Shown: piece after piece, positions 36,555-45,763 of the stretch
How positions within the stretch are numbered: position 1 is the stretch's first letter
Layout of the letters: the number at the start of each line of letters is the position of its first letter
NCBI RefSeq assembly: GCF_022532105.1
Contig: NZ_CP092832.1
Span: forward strand, 62,001 to 126,000
Origin: Flavobacterium sp. HJ-32-4
Lineage (GTDB): Bacteria; Bacteroidota; Bacteroidia; Flavobacteriales; Flavobacteriaceae
DNA: 64,000 bases
Direction of reading: 5' to 3'
Notes under the pieces: model-generated
The model's input: the letters and a program-made list of their open reading frames with translations, nothing else
Databases searched by the model: none
What the model was told of the DNA's origin: nothing
Position numbers and translations under genes: made by a program

Positions 36555-36618
36555 TAATCCGTCGGGATAACAAAGTACGGAAATTTTTAGTTAACATTTT
36601 TTAACATTTGACGGATTA
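36555..36618. promoter_or_regulatory. 9-bp inverted repeat around an AT-rich gap
   Basis: TAATCCGTC (36555-36563) and its perfect reverse complement GACGGATTA (36610-36618) flank 46 AT-rich bases between the epimerase and MBOAT genes, one of the few real gaps in the locus. The inner part contains direct TTAACATTT repeats. It could be an operator, an RNA stem-loop or a processing site. Confidence 0.35.
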
Positions 36619-37629
36619 GATATGATAGAAGTCGCGGTACCAGTTGACAAACTGCGACACGCCAAACGTAATGTCGGTCGACGGTGCGTAACCATAGTCG
36701 CGCTTCAGGTCATCGACATCCGCCCACGTACGGGTTACATCGCCCGGTTGCATCGGCAGGAAGTTCTTTTGCGCGGTTTTGCCGGTGGCCTTTTCAATAC
36801 CCGAAATGAAATCAAGTAACGCGACCGGACGGCTATTCCCGATATTGTAAACACGGTATCGGGGCGCATCGGCTACTTCCTGTAAAAGGGTTGCCGCCAC
36901 ACCGGCGACGATATCGTCTATGTAGGTAAAATCACGGGCCAGTTCGCCGTTGTTGAACACGTCGATGGGACGGTCATTAAGGATGGCATCGGTGAAGAGA
37001 AACATGGCCATATCAGGGCGGCCCCACGGACCATAGACAGTAAAGAACCGAAGTCCGATGGTTTCGATTCCAAACAGATGGCTGTATGTGTGCGCCATCA
37101 ATTCGTTGCTTTTTTTGGTGGCAGCGTAGAGGCTAATCGGATGATCAACGGTATCGTCGGTGGCAAAAGGCACTTTCTCATTCGTGCCATATACGCTTGA
37201 ACTACTGGCATACACCAGCTTCCGTACGTTGTAATGCCTGCACGCTTCCAGTATATTGACAAAACCCACCAGATTCGCATCCACATAGGCAAACGGATTC
37301 TCAAGTGAATACCGAACTCCGGCTTGTGCGGCCAGGTTACAAACGATGTCGAAGCCTTCTTCTTCAAACAGTTTTGGCAGCGCCTCGCGGTCTTCGATGG
37401 CCAGTTTCACGAATCGGAAACCCGCATGGGTAGAACTGGTAAAACGGCTACCGAAAGCGGCATCGACTGAACAGGTGACGCCCAGTTGCGCCAACCGCTG
37501 TGTTTTAAGGGTAGGGTCATAATAGTCGTTGAGGTTATCGATTCCGACAACCTCATGGCCCAGCTTCAACAACGATGCGCTCAGGTGAAATCCGATGAAT
37601 CCGGCTGCTCCGGTAACCAATATCTTCAT
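36616..37629 (-). CDS. NAD-dependent epimerase, UDP-glucuronate 4-epimerase type
   Basis: The 337-residue extended SDR starts MKILVTGAAGFIGFH and has the NLNDYYDPTLKTQRL segment, a mark of UDP-glucuronate 4-epimerases. It then has YASSSSVYG and SLYAATKKSNE (Tyr-x-x-x-Lys). It would turn UDP-GlcA, made by the UDP-glucose dehydrogenase encoded at 38677, into UDP-GalA. I use ATG 37629 (ATGA overlap with RmlB) rather than the longer frame. Acidic sugars in the polysaccharide follow from this pair. Confidence 0.9.
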   Translation of the reverse strand: MKILVTGAAGFIGFHLSASLLKLGHEVVGIDNLNDYYDPTLKTQRLAQLGVTCSVDAAFGSRFTSSTHAGFRFVKLAIEDREALPKLFEEEGFDIVCNLAAQAGVRYSLENPFAYVDANLVGFVNILEACRHYNVRKLVYASSSSVYGTNEKVPFATDDTVDHPISLYAATKKSNELMAHTYSHLFGIETIGLRFFTVYGPWGRPDMAMFLFTDAILNDRPIDVFNNGELARDFTYIDDIVAGVAATLLQEVADAPRYRVYNIGNSRPVALLDFISGIEKATGKTAQKNFLPMQPGDVTRTWADVDDLKRDYGYAPSTDITFGVSQFVNWYRDFYHI

Positions 37630-38675
37630 GATGCAATGACGTTTCGTTTTCGATACGCACCCGACTTGATATCCTCTAGCCATTGGGTGTTGGCCAGGTA
37701 CCAGTCGATGGTCTTTTCAAGCCCCTGTTCAAACGTAACGGACGGTTCCCAACCCAATTCGCGGTTGATCTTGGTGGCGTCGATGGCATAGCGTAGGTCA
37801 TGTCCGGGACGGTCGGTCACAAACGAAATGAGTTGTGCCGAATCGCCAGGTTCACGACCGAGCTTTTCATCCATCAAACGACATAGCAACCGAACCAAAT
37901 CGATATTCTGCCATTCGTTGAAGCCCCCGATATTAAAGGTCTCACCGCGTTGGCCCTTGTGGAATACGAGGTCAATGGCGGCGGCGTGGTCTTCGACATA
38001 CAACCAATCACGGGTGTTTTTTCCATCGCCATAGACCGGAAGCGCCTTGCGGTCAATGATATTCTGTATGAACAACGGAATGAGCTTCTCCGGAAACTGG
38101 TTAGGCCCGTAGTTATTCGAACAATTCGTGATAATGTAAGGCATCTTATACGTTTCACCGTACGCCCTCACAAAATGATCGGATGAGGCTTTCGATGCCG
38201 AATAAGGCGAATTCGGGTCATAGGCGGTTTCCTCAGTAAAGAGACCGGTATCACCCAATGTGCCGTAAACTTCGTCGGTGCTGATGTGGTAGAACAGTTT
38301 GCCATCCCAATCGGACTGTGCGACCGCGCGGAAGGCATTCAACAGGTTGACGGTACCCAGCACGTTGGTCTTCACGAAGGCTACCGGATCGGAAATCGAA
38401 CGATCAACATGTGATTCCGCCGCAAGGTGGATGACCGCATCAAAACGCTCCGAACGAAAGAGTTCGTCCATCGCGGTGGCGTCGTTGATGTCGGCGTGGA
38501 TAAAACGGTAGTTGGGTTCAGATGCCACATCCGCCAAGTTATCGGGGTTGCCGGCATACGTCAGTGCATCCAGGTTGTAGATCGTATAGGAAGGATACGT
38601 CCGCACAAAACGACGCACCACGTGCGATCCGATGAATCCGCTGCCTCCCGTAATAAGAATCCTCAAATTCCGCAT
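37626..38675 (-). CDS. rfbB: dTDP-glucose 4,6-dehydratase
   Basis: The 349-residue extended SDR starts MRNLRILITGGSGFIGSHVVRR and has the dehydratase set HLAAESHVDRSI and HISTDEVYG (TDEVY), plus the YSASKASSD Tyr/Lys pair. It makes dTDP-4-keto-6-deoxyglucose, the precursor of rhamnose, Fuc4N, Qui4N and others. RmlA, RmlC and RmlD are not in the window, so either they lie elsewhere or this product feeds another sugar. Confidence 0.93.
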   Translation of the reverse strand: MRNLRILITGGSGFIGSHVVRRFVRTYPSYTIYNLDALTYAGNPDNLADVASEPNYRFIHADINDATAMDELFRSERFDAVIHLAAESHVDRSISDPVAFVKTNVLGTVNLLNAFRAVAQSDWDGKLFYHISTDEVYGTLGDTGLFTEETAYDPNSPYSASKASSDHFVRAYGETYKMPYIITNCSNNYGPNQFPEKLIPLFIQNIIDRKALPVYGDGKNTRDWLYVEDHAAAIDLVFHKGQRGETFNIGGFNEWQNIDLVRLLCRLMDEKLGREPGDSAQLISFVTDRPGHDLRYAIDATKINRELGWEPSVTFEQGLEKTIDWYLANTQWLEDIKSGAYRKRNVIAS

Positions 38676-38676
38676 C

Positions 38677-40077
38677 TTAACTGCCGATCGCGTTGAACGT
38701 AAATCCTATCGCCGTCATCTTTTCTTTGTCGAGGATATTACGTCCGTCGAAAAGGAAGGCCGGCTTCTGCATATTGTCGTAAATCCGTTGCCAATCCAAC
38801 GTGCGGAACTCATCCCACTCTGTAAGAACGGCAATGGCATGGGCTCCTTTACAGGCATCATACGAATCTTTTTGGCTTGTGAGTAAGGCCGCGTTTTCGT
38901 CGGCACTTCTGGTCCCCAGATAGTCGACATCCGTCAGCATCTGTTGCAGTTTCACCTGCGGATCGTAGACCACTACTTTCGCCTGTTCATTCAACAGGTA
39001 ATCGGCTACGTAGATTGCGGCCGATTCGCGGGTATCGTTGGTATCCTTCTTGAAGGCCCATCCGAGGAAGGCGATTTTCTTGTCGGAAACCGTATTATAC
39101 AGCGTTTTCACAATACGCGTCGCGAAGCGTTTTTTCTGGTGGTCATTGAGGATGATGACCTGCTCCCAATAATCCGCAACCGCATGTAATCCGTAGGATT
39201 TGGCGATGTATACGAGGTTAAGGATGTCTTTCTGGAAACACGATCCCCCGAAGCCTACGGACGATTTGAGGAACTTGCTTCCGATACGCGAATCCATTCC
39301 GATGGCACGGGCGACTTCATTTACATTGGCGCCGGTACTTTCACACAATTCGGAAATCGCATTGATAGACGATACACGTTGCGCGAGGAAGGCATTTGCG
39401 GTCAATTTCGAAAGCTCCGAACTCCAAACGTTGGTGGTAAGGATGCGCTCTGACGGCACCCAATTGCGGTACACATCGGCAAGTGCCTGAACGGCAGCCT
39501 TCCCAGAGAGCGTTTCATCCCCTCCGATCAAAACGCGATCCGGTTGGTGAAGGTCTTCGATGGCCGTTCCTTCCGCAAGAAACTCGGGATTGGAAAGAAT
39601 CTCGAATGACACGCCGTTTCCGGTAAAGTCGAGTATGCTTTTGATCGCCTCGGCAGTACGCACCGGAAGCGTTGACTTTTCCACCACGATTTTATCGGAT
39701 GTCGCCACCCTTGCAATCTGGCGGGCGCACAGTTCGATGTATTTGAGATCGGCTGCCTGTCCTTTCCCCACTCCGTAGGTCTTGGTCGGCGTATTGACCG
39801 AAATGAAAATCATCTGTGACTCGGCAATCGCTTTGTCAACATCGGTAGAAAAGAAGAGGTTACGTCCACGTGCTTCCTGTACGGCCTTGTCGAGACCTGG
39901 CTCATACACGGGAAGGTTATCCGTATTCGGATCGTTCCAGGCATCGATACGGGCCTTGTTCAGGTCGACGACCGTTACTTTAATATGCGGACATTTCTGT
40001 GCGATGACCGCCATGGTCGGGCCGCCTACGTAACCCGCCCCGATACAACAAATGGACGTAATGGATGGAATGCTCAT
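38677..40077 (-). CDS. UDP-glucose 6-dehydrogenase (large, eukaryote-like type)
   Basis: The ~466-residue enzyme has an NAD-binding start ([19 protein letters not shown]), a family acidic motif, and the catalytic Cys in [13 protein letters not shown]. The length and motifs match the long UGDH type seen in animals and many Bacteroidota. It oxidises UDP-glucose to UDP-GlcA and feeds the epimerase encoded at 36616. I chose ATG 40077; the frame extends 2 codons to a TTG at 40083. Confidence 0.93.
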   Translation of the reverse strand: MSIPSITSICCIGAGYVGGPTMAVIAQKCPHIKVTVVDLNKARIDAWNDPNTDNLPVYEPGLDKAVQEARGRNLFFSTDVDKAIAESQMIFISVNTPTKTYGVGKGQAADLKYIELCARQIARVATSDKIVVEKSTLPVRTAEAIKSILDFTGNGVSFEILSNPEFLAEGTAIEDLHQPDRVLIGGDETLSGKAAVQALADVYRNWVPSERILTTNVWSSELSKLTANAFLAQRVSSINAISELCESTGANVNEVARAIGMDSRIGSKFLKSSVGFGGSCFQKDILNLVYIAKSYGLHAVADYWEQVIILNDHQKKRFATRIVKTLYNTVSDKKIAFLGWAFKKDTNDTRESAAIYVADYLLNEQAKVVVYDPQVKLQQMLTDVDYLGTRSADENAALLTSQKDSYDACKGAHAIAVLTEWDEFRTLDWQRIYDNMQKPAFLFDGRNILDKEKMTAIGFTFNAIGS

Positions 40078-40083
40078 GTTCAA

Positions 40084-41358
40084 TTATAGTTTGGCATCGG
40101 CTTTGTCGCCGAGAATCCCTTTAATATCATACAAAACGCTCTCTTTACGGAGCAATTGGTCATAATCGATGGTCGTGAATTCTTTGTGGGCAACGCCTAC
40201 TACGGCCGCGTCGAACGGTCCGTCCGGAAGTTGTGCCGCCATGTCGAGGCCATACTCGTGACGTACTTCGGCTACCCCTGCCCACGGGTCGTATACTGTA
40301 ACCTCAATACCGTATTCGGTAAGGTGATGGATGACGTCTACAATCTTCGTATTACGGACATCCGGGCAATTTTCTTTAAATGTAATGCCCAACATCAGCA
40401 AACGGGCTCCTTTGACAGCGACCCCTTTTCGGATCATCAGCTTGACCACCTGCGAAGCGACGTATTCGCCCATGCTGTCGTTCAGTCGACGGCCTGCCAG
40501 GATGATTTCGGGATGGTAACCGGCTTCCTGTGCTTTTTGTGCGAGGTAATACGGGTCAACCCCGATGCAGTGCCCGCCTACGAGCCCGGGGCGGAAAGGA
40601 AGGAAATTCCATTTCGTCCCCGCCGCTTCGAGTACAGCATTGGTATCGATTCCGAGCATATTGAAGATTTTCGCCAGTTCGTTTACGAAGGCGATATTGA
40701 TGTCGCGTTGCGAATTCTCGATGACTTTAGCGGCTTCCGCCACTTTTATTGTTGGTGCCAAATGCGTTCCGGCGGTGATGACCGACCGATACAAGTCGTT
40801 TACTTTTACGCCTATTTCCGGAGTGGAACCGGCCGTGACTTTTAGTATCTTCTCCACGGTGTGTTCTTTATCTCCCGGGTTGATGCGCTCAGGAGAATAT
40901 CCGGCAAAAAAGTCGGTGTTGAAGCGTAATCCGCTGATGCGTTCCAGCACGGGCACGCACTCGTCTTCTGTTACGCCGGGGTATACGGTCGACTCGTAAA
41001 TGACGATATCATCCTTTTTCAACACCTTCCCCACGGTTTCACTCGCTTTGTAAAGGGGGGTGAGGTCAGGTCGGTTGTTCTTGTCGACAGGGGTAGGAAC
41101 GGTGACCACGAAATAGGTACAGTCTTTAATGTCATCGAGGTTATACGAGCAAAAAAGCCCGGGACCTTCCTGAGAAGCAGCCGACTTCAACACCGAGCGA
41201 AGCAGTTCTTCTTCCACTTCAAGGGTGTGGTCGACACCTGTGTTTACTTCGGAGACACGCGCTTGGTTGATGTCAAATCCGACGACGTCGTACTTCGTGG
41301 CAAACAATCGTGCCAGGGGCAATCCAACATAACCGAGTCCAATGACCGCAATTTTCAT
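40084..41358 (-). CDS. Nucleotide-sugar dehydrogenase, TviB/WbpO type
   Basis: This is a 424-residue UDP-GlcNAc/GalNAc 6-dehydrogenase of the Vi/WbpO group. It has MKIAVIGLGYVGLPLARLFA, the VPTPVD loop, YSPERINPGD and the catalytic Cys in GLVGGHCIGVDPYYLA. Next to the 4-epimerase at 41369 it should make UDP-GalNAcA or UDP-GlcNAcA. Pair order matches the TviB-TviC arrangement. Confidence 0.92.
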   Translation of the reverse strand: MKIAVIGLGYVGLPLARLFATKYDVVGFDINQARVSEVNTGVDHTLEVEEELLRSVLKSAASQEGPGLFCSYNLDDIKDCTYFVVTVPTPVDKNNRPDLTPLYKASETVGKVLKKDDIVIYESTVYPGVTEDECVPVLERISGLRFNTDFFAGYSPERINPGDKEHTVEKILKVTAGSTPEIGVKVNDLYRSVITAGTHLAPTIKVAEAAKVIENSQRDINIAFVNELAKIFNMLGIDTNAVLEAAGTKWNFLPFRPGLVGGHCIGVDPYYLAQKAQEAGYHPEIILAGRRLNDSMGEYVASQVVKLMIRKGVAVKGARLLMLGITFKENCPDVRNTKIVDVIHHLTEYGIEVTVYDPWAGVAEVRHEYGLDMAAQLPDGPFDAAVVGVAHKEFTTIDYDQLLRKESVLYDIKGILGDKADAKL

Positions 41359-41368
41359 ACGTTATTTT

Positions 41369-42340
41369 TTATTGAAGATGTTGCCAATACCAGTTAACCG
41401 CTTGTTCGAGTCCTTGTCGCATCGAGAATTGCGGGTCATAACCCAACAATCGACGTGCTTTGTCGATACTGGCCAGGGAGTGCGGTATGTCTCCTGCCCG
41501 TTCCGGCCCATATATGATCGGCACATCCGCGATGGCAGGATCATAGGCCGACAGGAATTCTTTTAGGTACGCGACAAGATCGTTAAGCGTCGTGCGCTCG
41601 CCGAATGCGGTGTTGTAGACCGTGTTGGCCGCCTCTGGATGATCGGCCAGGATGGCGCGTTCGTTCATCTGGACGACGTTGTCGATATAGGTAAAATCAC
41701 GGGAATAGTCGCCGGTGCCATTGATGACAGGACTTTCGTGCTTCATCAGTTGCATGACGAATTTCGGGATTACTGCGGCATACGCCCCGTTAGGATCCTG
41801 ACGTCGTCCGAAAACATTGAAATAGCGCAAACCGATGGTTTCGATACCATAGGCCCTGCTGAAAATCTCGGCATACAGTTCGTTCACGTATTTGGTAATC
41901 GCGTACGGTGATAACGGCTTTCCGATGATGTGCTCGACTTTTGGCATGTTGGTGGAGTCGCCATAAGTAGAAGAACTCGCGGCATATACAAACCGTTTGA
42001 CACCTGCGTCGCGGGCTGCGGTAAGCATGTTGAGAAAACCGCTGACGTTTACGTCGTTACTGGTAATCGGGTCTTTTAATGACCGCGGAACAGATCCCAG
42101 CGCAGCCTGATGGAGTACGAAATCGGCCCCTTCGACCGCCGCGCGGCAATCGTCCATATTGCGAATATCGCCCTCAATGAGCGTAAAACGCCCACTGGCA
42201 TGGAGATGTTCAATATTCTTTCGATGTCCGGTGGCGAAGTTGTCCAGACAGATCACGCGACACCCTTTTGACACAAAATGGTCGCAAAGATTGGAGCCTA
42301 TAAAGCCCGCTCCACCCGTAATCGTTATGTTATAGTCCAT
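41369..42340 (-). CDS. UDP-GlcNAc 4-epimerase type SDR (TviC/WbpP-like)
   Basis: The 323-residue extended SDR starts MDYNITITGGAGFIGSNL and has the FATGHRKNI segment, VYAASSSTYGDS and SPYAITKYVNE. These match WbpP/TviC enzymes that epimerise UDP-GlcNAc(A) at C4. Directly upstream of the TviB/WbpO-like gene. A TAnnTTTG box precedes it, so a promoter inside the locus is possible. Confidence 0.9.
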   Translation of the reverse strand: MDYNITITGGAGFIGSNLCDHFVSKGCRVICLDNFATGHRKNIEHLHASGRFTLIEGDIRNMDDCRAAVEGADFVLHQAALGSVPRSLKDPITSNDVNVSGFLNMLTAARDAGVKRFVYAASSSTYGDSTNMPKVEHIIGKPLSPYAITKYVNELYAEIFSRAYGIETIGLRYFNVFGRRQDPNGAYAAVIPKFVMQLMKHESPVINGTGDYSRDFTYIDNVVQMNERAILADHPEAANTVYNTAFGERTTLNDLVAYLKEFLSAYDPAIADVPIIYGPERAGDIPHSLASIDKARRLLGYDPQFSMRQGLEQAVNWYWQHLQ

Positions 42341-42356
42341 GCTTTTATTTGTGCGG

Positions 42357-42364
42357 CAAAGATA
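42357..42364 (-). promoter_or_regulatory. Possible internal promoter -7 box (TATCTTTG)
   Basis: On the minus strand TATCTTTG lies 17 bases before the ATG at 42340, in the 92-base gap between wzc2 and the epimerase gene. No TTG -33 box is clear. Two TACGTA palindromes (42402-42407 and 42412-42417) sit about 40 bases further upstream and could be an operator. Confidence 0.45.
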
Positions 42365-42432
42365 TTACTATAATCCGAAACCGAGTCCGGGTTGCGAAAA
42401 ATACGTATTACTACGTAGGGACCAACGACCGC

Positions 42433-44904
42433 TTAACGCTTCCTTTTCAGGTCGCCTGCCATCTTTTTAACTCTGCCGAGCCAATTAGTGGAAGGCTCCT
42501 TTTCATGATATCCGTTTGAGTAATTGCCATAACCGTAACCGTAGCCATAGTTATAGCCGTAGCCATAGCCGTAGCGCGCCTTTACCTCGAAGCCATTGAG
42601 CACGATACTCACATTTCGCAGTTCCTCACGGCTATAGCGATTATTGAGCAACGTGATCATGTCCTTCTTAGTGAAATTCTGTCGTACGATGTAAAGTGTG
42701 ACGTCGGCAAAATGCGCCAACTCGAGGGCATCGGACACCAATCCGACCGGAGGGGTATCAAGAATGATATAATCATAGGCCGCCTTCAGTTCTTCCATCA
42801 GGGTAAACATCCGGTCGCTCATGATGAGCTCGGCTGGATTCGGCGGAACCGCTCCCGAGGTGATGACGTCAAGATACGGCACGTGCGTTTGTTGCACGAC
42901 GCTCTTTAGTTCCTTCTCACCCGATAAATAGTCAACCACTCCCACTTCGTTCGTAATATCGAAGTCGTTGAAGATTTTCGGCTTTCTAAGGTCAAAACCA
43001 AGTATGATGGTTTTCTTTTCGCTCATGGCGAATACGGTGGCAAGGTTAATCGAGCAGAACGTCTTGCCTTCCCCTCCGACCGACGATGTCACCATCAGCA
43101 CGCGGGCACCACCGTGGTCTTGCTTGCGGAACAAGAACTGCAACGACGACCGTATGGCCCGAAAGGACTCTGACAGGGCCGACTTCGGACGCTCAAAAAC
43201 AGCGAGGTTACTTTCCGTGTGTTTCTTGCCCACAATACCGATCAGTGGCAGACTGGTGAGCTTGGCGAGGTCTTCTGTATTTTGAATGGCATTGTTGGCG
43301 AAGAAGATTCCAAATACAACAAGCAACGGAATGATAAATCCTAAGAACAGGGCCATGATATAGTTCACGCCTGTTTTTGGACCAATCAGTCCACCCCCGG
43401 TATCTTTTGCCGCATCGATGAATTTGATATCCGATACGTTGGCCGCCTTTACGATATTGGCTTCCGCCCGTTTTTGAAGGAAGTTGCTGTATATCTCGTT
43501 GTTGAGATTGTATTTTCGCTGTATTTTCAGGTAATCCTGTTGCTCTTCCGGCAGGCTTTTGACCTGGCCTTCCGCCTGGCGCATCCGATCGACCAACTGG
43601 TTCTGCTCGGCTATGAGACCCACTTTCGCCGCAGCAATGTTCTCGAGGAGTACGTTCTTAACCGCTTCCATTCGGCTGTCGAAATCCTGGAAGAGTTTAC
43701 TGCTTTTTACGGCATACTTCATGCGGGCCCTTTCCGCCGACATCGAAATCAGGTTACTGACATTCAGAATGATATTAGGATCATCCACGCCCGCGACGGA
43801 CGGAGCAGGTAGTTCCGAGAAATCATTCTTTTCGTTCAGGTATTTTCGAAGTTGGTTGTAGTAGGCAATCTTTCGCTTTACCGCATCCAATTTTTCGTCC
43901 ATATCCATCAGGCGGTCGTTGATTTCACCTCCCCCATTCTCAATCTGTCCGATATTCTTATTGCGTAAAAAAGACTTTAGCTCGTCGCCTGCACCTTTCA
44001 GTTTGTCTTCCATGCTACGCAATTGCTCGTCAATAAAATCGACCGTATTGGTGGCAAACTGGTTTTTGGCTGCAAGTTGATTGTCGCGCAAAACCCGGAC
44101 GGTTGTGTTCAGATATTTAACGATACGTGCTTTATTGGTACCCGCCAATGACAGTCGAAGGATTGCAGGTGCTTTGGGGTCAATATCCACATTGATGCCC
44201 TGGTAATAGCTCACCACACCATCGAGCGGACGGAACCGCACGAAATACTCGTTACCGGTGTAATAGCCCGGTTCTTCGGTGAGCACCAAACGCCAGCTCA
44301 GAAAAGGCAACTGCACTTTTTGCCCTACGCGGAATACCTTTTTGAAGGTCCCGATGGGCACCGTGACGTCCTGTGCGGCATTATCGGCATAGCGAATTGT
44401 GGGTGCCATATTGCTTTCGAAGACGACACTGATTTCGTAGCGATCGGCGTCCAGGAATTTTATTTTAATTGGAATGTTCGCTATTTGCCGTCTTTTCTTA
44501 TCTAGTTCCACCTCGAAAGGGACCGCTCCGTACGAGTCGATCAGGTTGTATTTGCCTTGCGTGAGGTATTCGGTATAAAACGAAAGGGTATCAACCACAA
44601 GCTCGTTGTGCGACCGCGACTTAAGCGTTGACGCGATGTTCTGCACTTTATCGGATGTACCTCCCCAGTTAAACACCAGGCTGGTGTTAGACGTAAAAAG
44701 CGGATTATTCTCTTCAGTGACCGATATCGTCGTTTCGAGGGAATAAATCTTTTCCTTCCGTATGTTGATCTGGTAGGCAATGGTGAATGCAATCGCCCAT
44801 GTCAAGAGAAACCACTTCCAATAACTAAAGGTTTTGATCAGGAAACCTTTGAAATCAAACGTATTCTGGGATTCGAAAAAAGAGAAATCTTTTGTGTCGA
44901 GCAT
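42433..44904 (-). CDS. wzc: Polysaccharide export BY-kinase, Wzc-like (copy 2)
   Basis: The 823-residue co-polymerase/tyrosine kinase has a membrane helix near 33-48, a long coiled-coil periplasmic region, a second helix near 500-525, and a kinase domain with GGEGKTFCSIN near 607-617 and ILGFDLRKPK near 632-641. The C-terminal tyrosine tail is shorter and mixed (YGYGYNYGYGYGYG, then NYSNGYHEKE). It is the second of two in the window; Walker A' is more canonical here than in copy 1. It lies 11 bases from the wza2 stop. Confidence 0.95.
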   Translation of the reverse strand: MLDTKDFSFFESQNTFDFKGFLIKTFSYWKWFLLTWAIAFTIAYQINIRKEKIYSLETTISVTEENNPLFTSNTSLVFNWGGTSDKVQNIASTLKSRSHNELVVDTLSFYTEYLTQGKYNLIDSYGAVPFEVELDKKRRQIANIPIKIKFLDADRYEISVVFESNMAPTIRYADNAAQDVTVPIGTFKKVFRVGQKVQLPFLSWRLVLTEEPGYYTGNEYFVRFRPLDGVVSYYQGINVDIDPKAPAILRLSLAGTNKARIVKYLNTTVRVLRDNQLAAKNQFATNTVDFIDEQLRSMEDKLKGAGDELKSFLRNKNIGQIENGGGEINDRLMDMDEKLDAVKRKIAYYNQLRKYLNEKNDFSELPAPSVAGVDDPNIILNVSNLISMSAERARMKYAVKSSKLFQDFDSRMEAVKNVLLENIAAAKVGLIAEQNQLVDRMRQAEGQVKSLPEEQQDYLKIQRKYNLNNEIYSNFLQKRAEANIVKAANVSDIKFIDAAKDTGGGLIGPKTGVNYIMALFLGFIIPLLVVFGIFFANNAIQNTEDLAKLTSLPLIGIVGKKHTESNLAVFERPKSALSESFRAIRSSLQFLFRKQDHGGARVLMVTSSVGGEGKTFCSINLATVFAMSEKKTIILGFDLRKPKIFNDFDITNEVGVVDYLSGEKELKSVVQQTHVPYLDVITSGAVPPNPAELIMSDRMFTLMEELKAAYDYIILDTPPVGLVSDALELAHFADVTLYIVRQNFTKKDMITLLNNRYSREELRNVSIVLNGFEVKARYGYGYGYNYGYGYGYGNYSNGYHEKEPSTNWLGRVKKMAGDLKRKR
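42526..42573 (-). repeat. Imperfect Tyr-Gly coding tract in wzc2
   Basis: Tyr-Gly/Asn units code the phosphorylation tail of copy 2. It is shorter and more interrupted than the (Tyr-Gly)13 tract in copy 1. Confidence 0.8.
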
Positions 44905-44914
44905 ACGGCTGGCG

Positions 44915-45706
44915 CTAGTTATTCCGTAGTAAAATGAGTCCGGTTGTCGCCAAAGACAACAACATAACCACCGTAGAAATCGATTCTATACCGGTGCGAC
45001 CCGTTCCCCAGGACTTTTGTTTTAAAGGCTTAACATACACATAATCATTGGGCTGTAATTCGAAATAAGGAGACGACAGAGAGGCCTTATCCGTCAGATC
45101 GATTTCGTACATCTCGGTGCCGTGAGGCAACTTCCGAATGATGGATACGTGCTTGCGATCTCCGGTAGTCGGGATATCACCTGCGTTCGCTATGGCCTCA
45201 AGAACGTTCACCTTTTCCTGGAACAACGTCTTAGTTCCGGGCACGTTCACCTCGCCGTTCACCGTAAACCGGAAGCCCGTCAGCTTAACCGTAACAAAAA
45301 TATTGGCATCCTTCGTGAAATAGGTCTCCAACAAACGATCTTCTATTCGCTTTCGAACCTCATCAACAGTAAATCCCAGCACATTCAGTTCACCCAAAAT
45401 CGGAATCCGGATGTTACCGTGATCATCTACGGCGTACCCGTTGAAGTACAGTCCTTCCTGGCTAATGGCCGTGGCAGCCGCGCTCTCAGTGCTGTTGAAC
45501 ATGGCCACAAACTGCGGATCTAATGACTTAATGGCGATATACAGGTTGTCACTCGTCTGCAGTCGGTAAGGTTTGGAAGGTACTTCATGTACGCCCATAT
45601 TGTCCGCTTCCTGTTTTTTCTGCAGGTAAATCAAATCCTCGTTGGGAATGCAGGAAGTCATCATCCCTGCAAAAAAAACCAACAGAAACAGCGCGCGATA
45701 CTTCAT
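44915..45706 (-). CDS. wza: Polysaccharide export outer-membrane lipoprotein, Wza-like (copy 2)
   Basis: The 263-residue lipoprotein has signal MKYRALFLLVFFAGMMTSC (Cys19), a Poly_export domain (YRLQTSDNLYIAIKS...) and an SLBB-like FTVNGEVNVPGTKTL. It ends in a hydrophobic helix. ATG 45706 is preferred over a TTG four codons upstream. This is the promoter-proximal gene of the whole minus-strand locus, directly after a strong promoter. Confidence 0.92.
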   Translation of the reverse strand: MKYRALFLLVFFAGMMTSCIPNEDLIYLQKKQEADNMGVHEVPSKPYRLQTSDNLYIAIKSLDPQFVAMFNSTESAAATAISQEGLYFNGYAVDDHGNIRIPILGELNVLGFTVDEVRKRIEDRLLETYFTKDANIFVTVKLTGFRFTVNGEVNVPGTKTLFQEKVNVLEAIANAGDIPTTGDRKHVSIIRKLPHGTEMYEIDLTDKASLSSPYFELQPNDYVYVKPLKQKSWGTGRTGIESISTVVMLLSLATTGLILLRNN

Positions 45707-45726
45707 GAGGCAGTACAATTAGTGGA

Positions 45727-45756
45727 CAAATATAGACTTTCCGTGCTAAAATCAAA
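45727..45756 (-). promoter_or_regulatory. Main promoter of the polysaccharide locus (TTTG-N18-TATATTTG)
   Basis: On the minus strand a TTTG (45756-45753) is followed after 18 bases by TATATTTG (45734-45727), both full matches to the Bacteroidota consensus. The ATG of wza2 lies 21 bases on. It is the best promoter upstream of the locus and lies just past the recR stop. Confidence 0.7.
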
Positions 45757-45763
45757 AAGAGCG

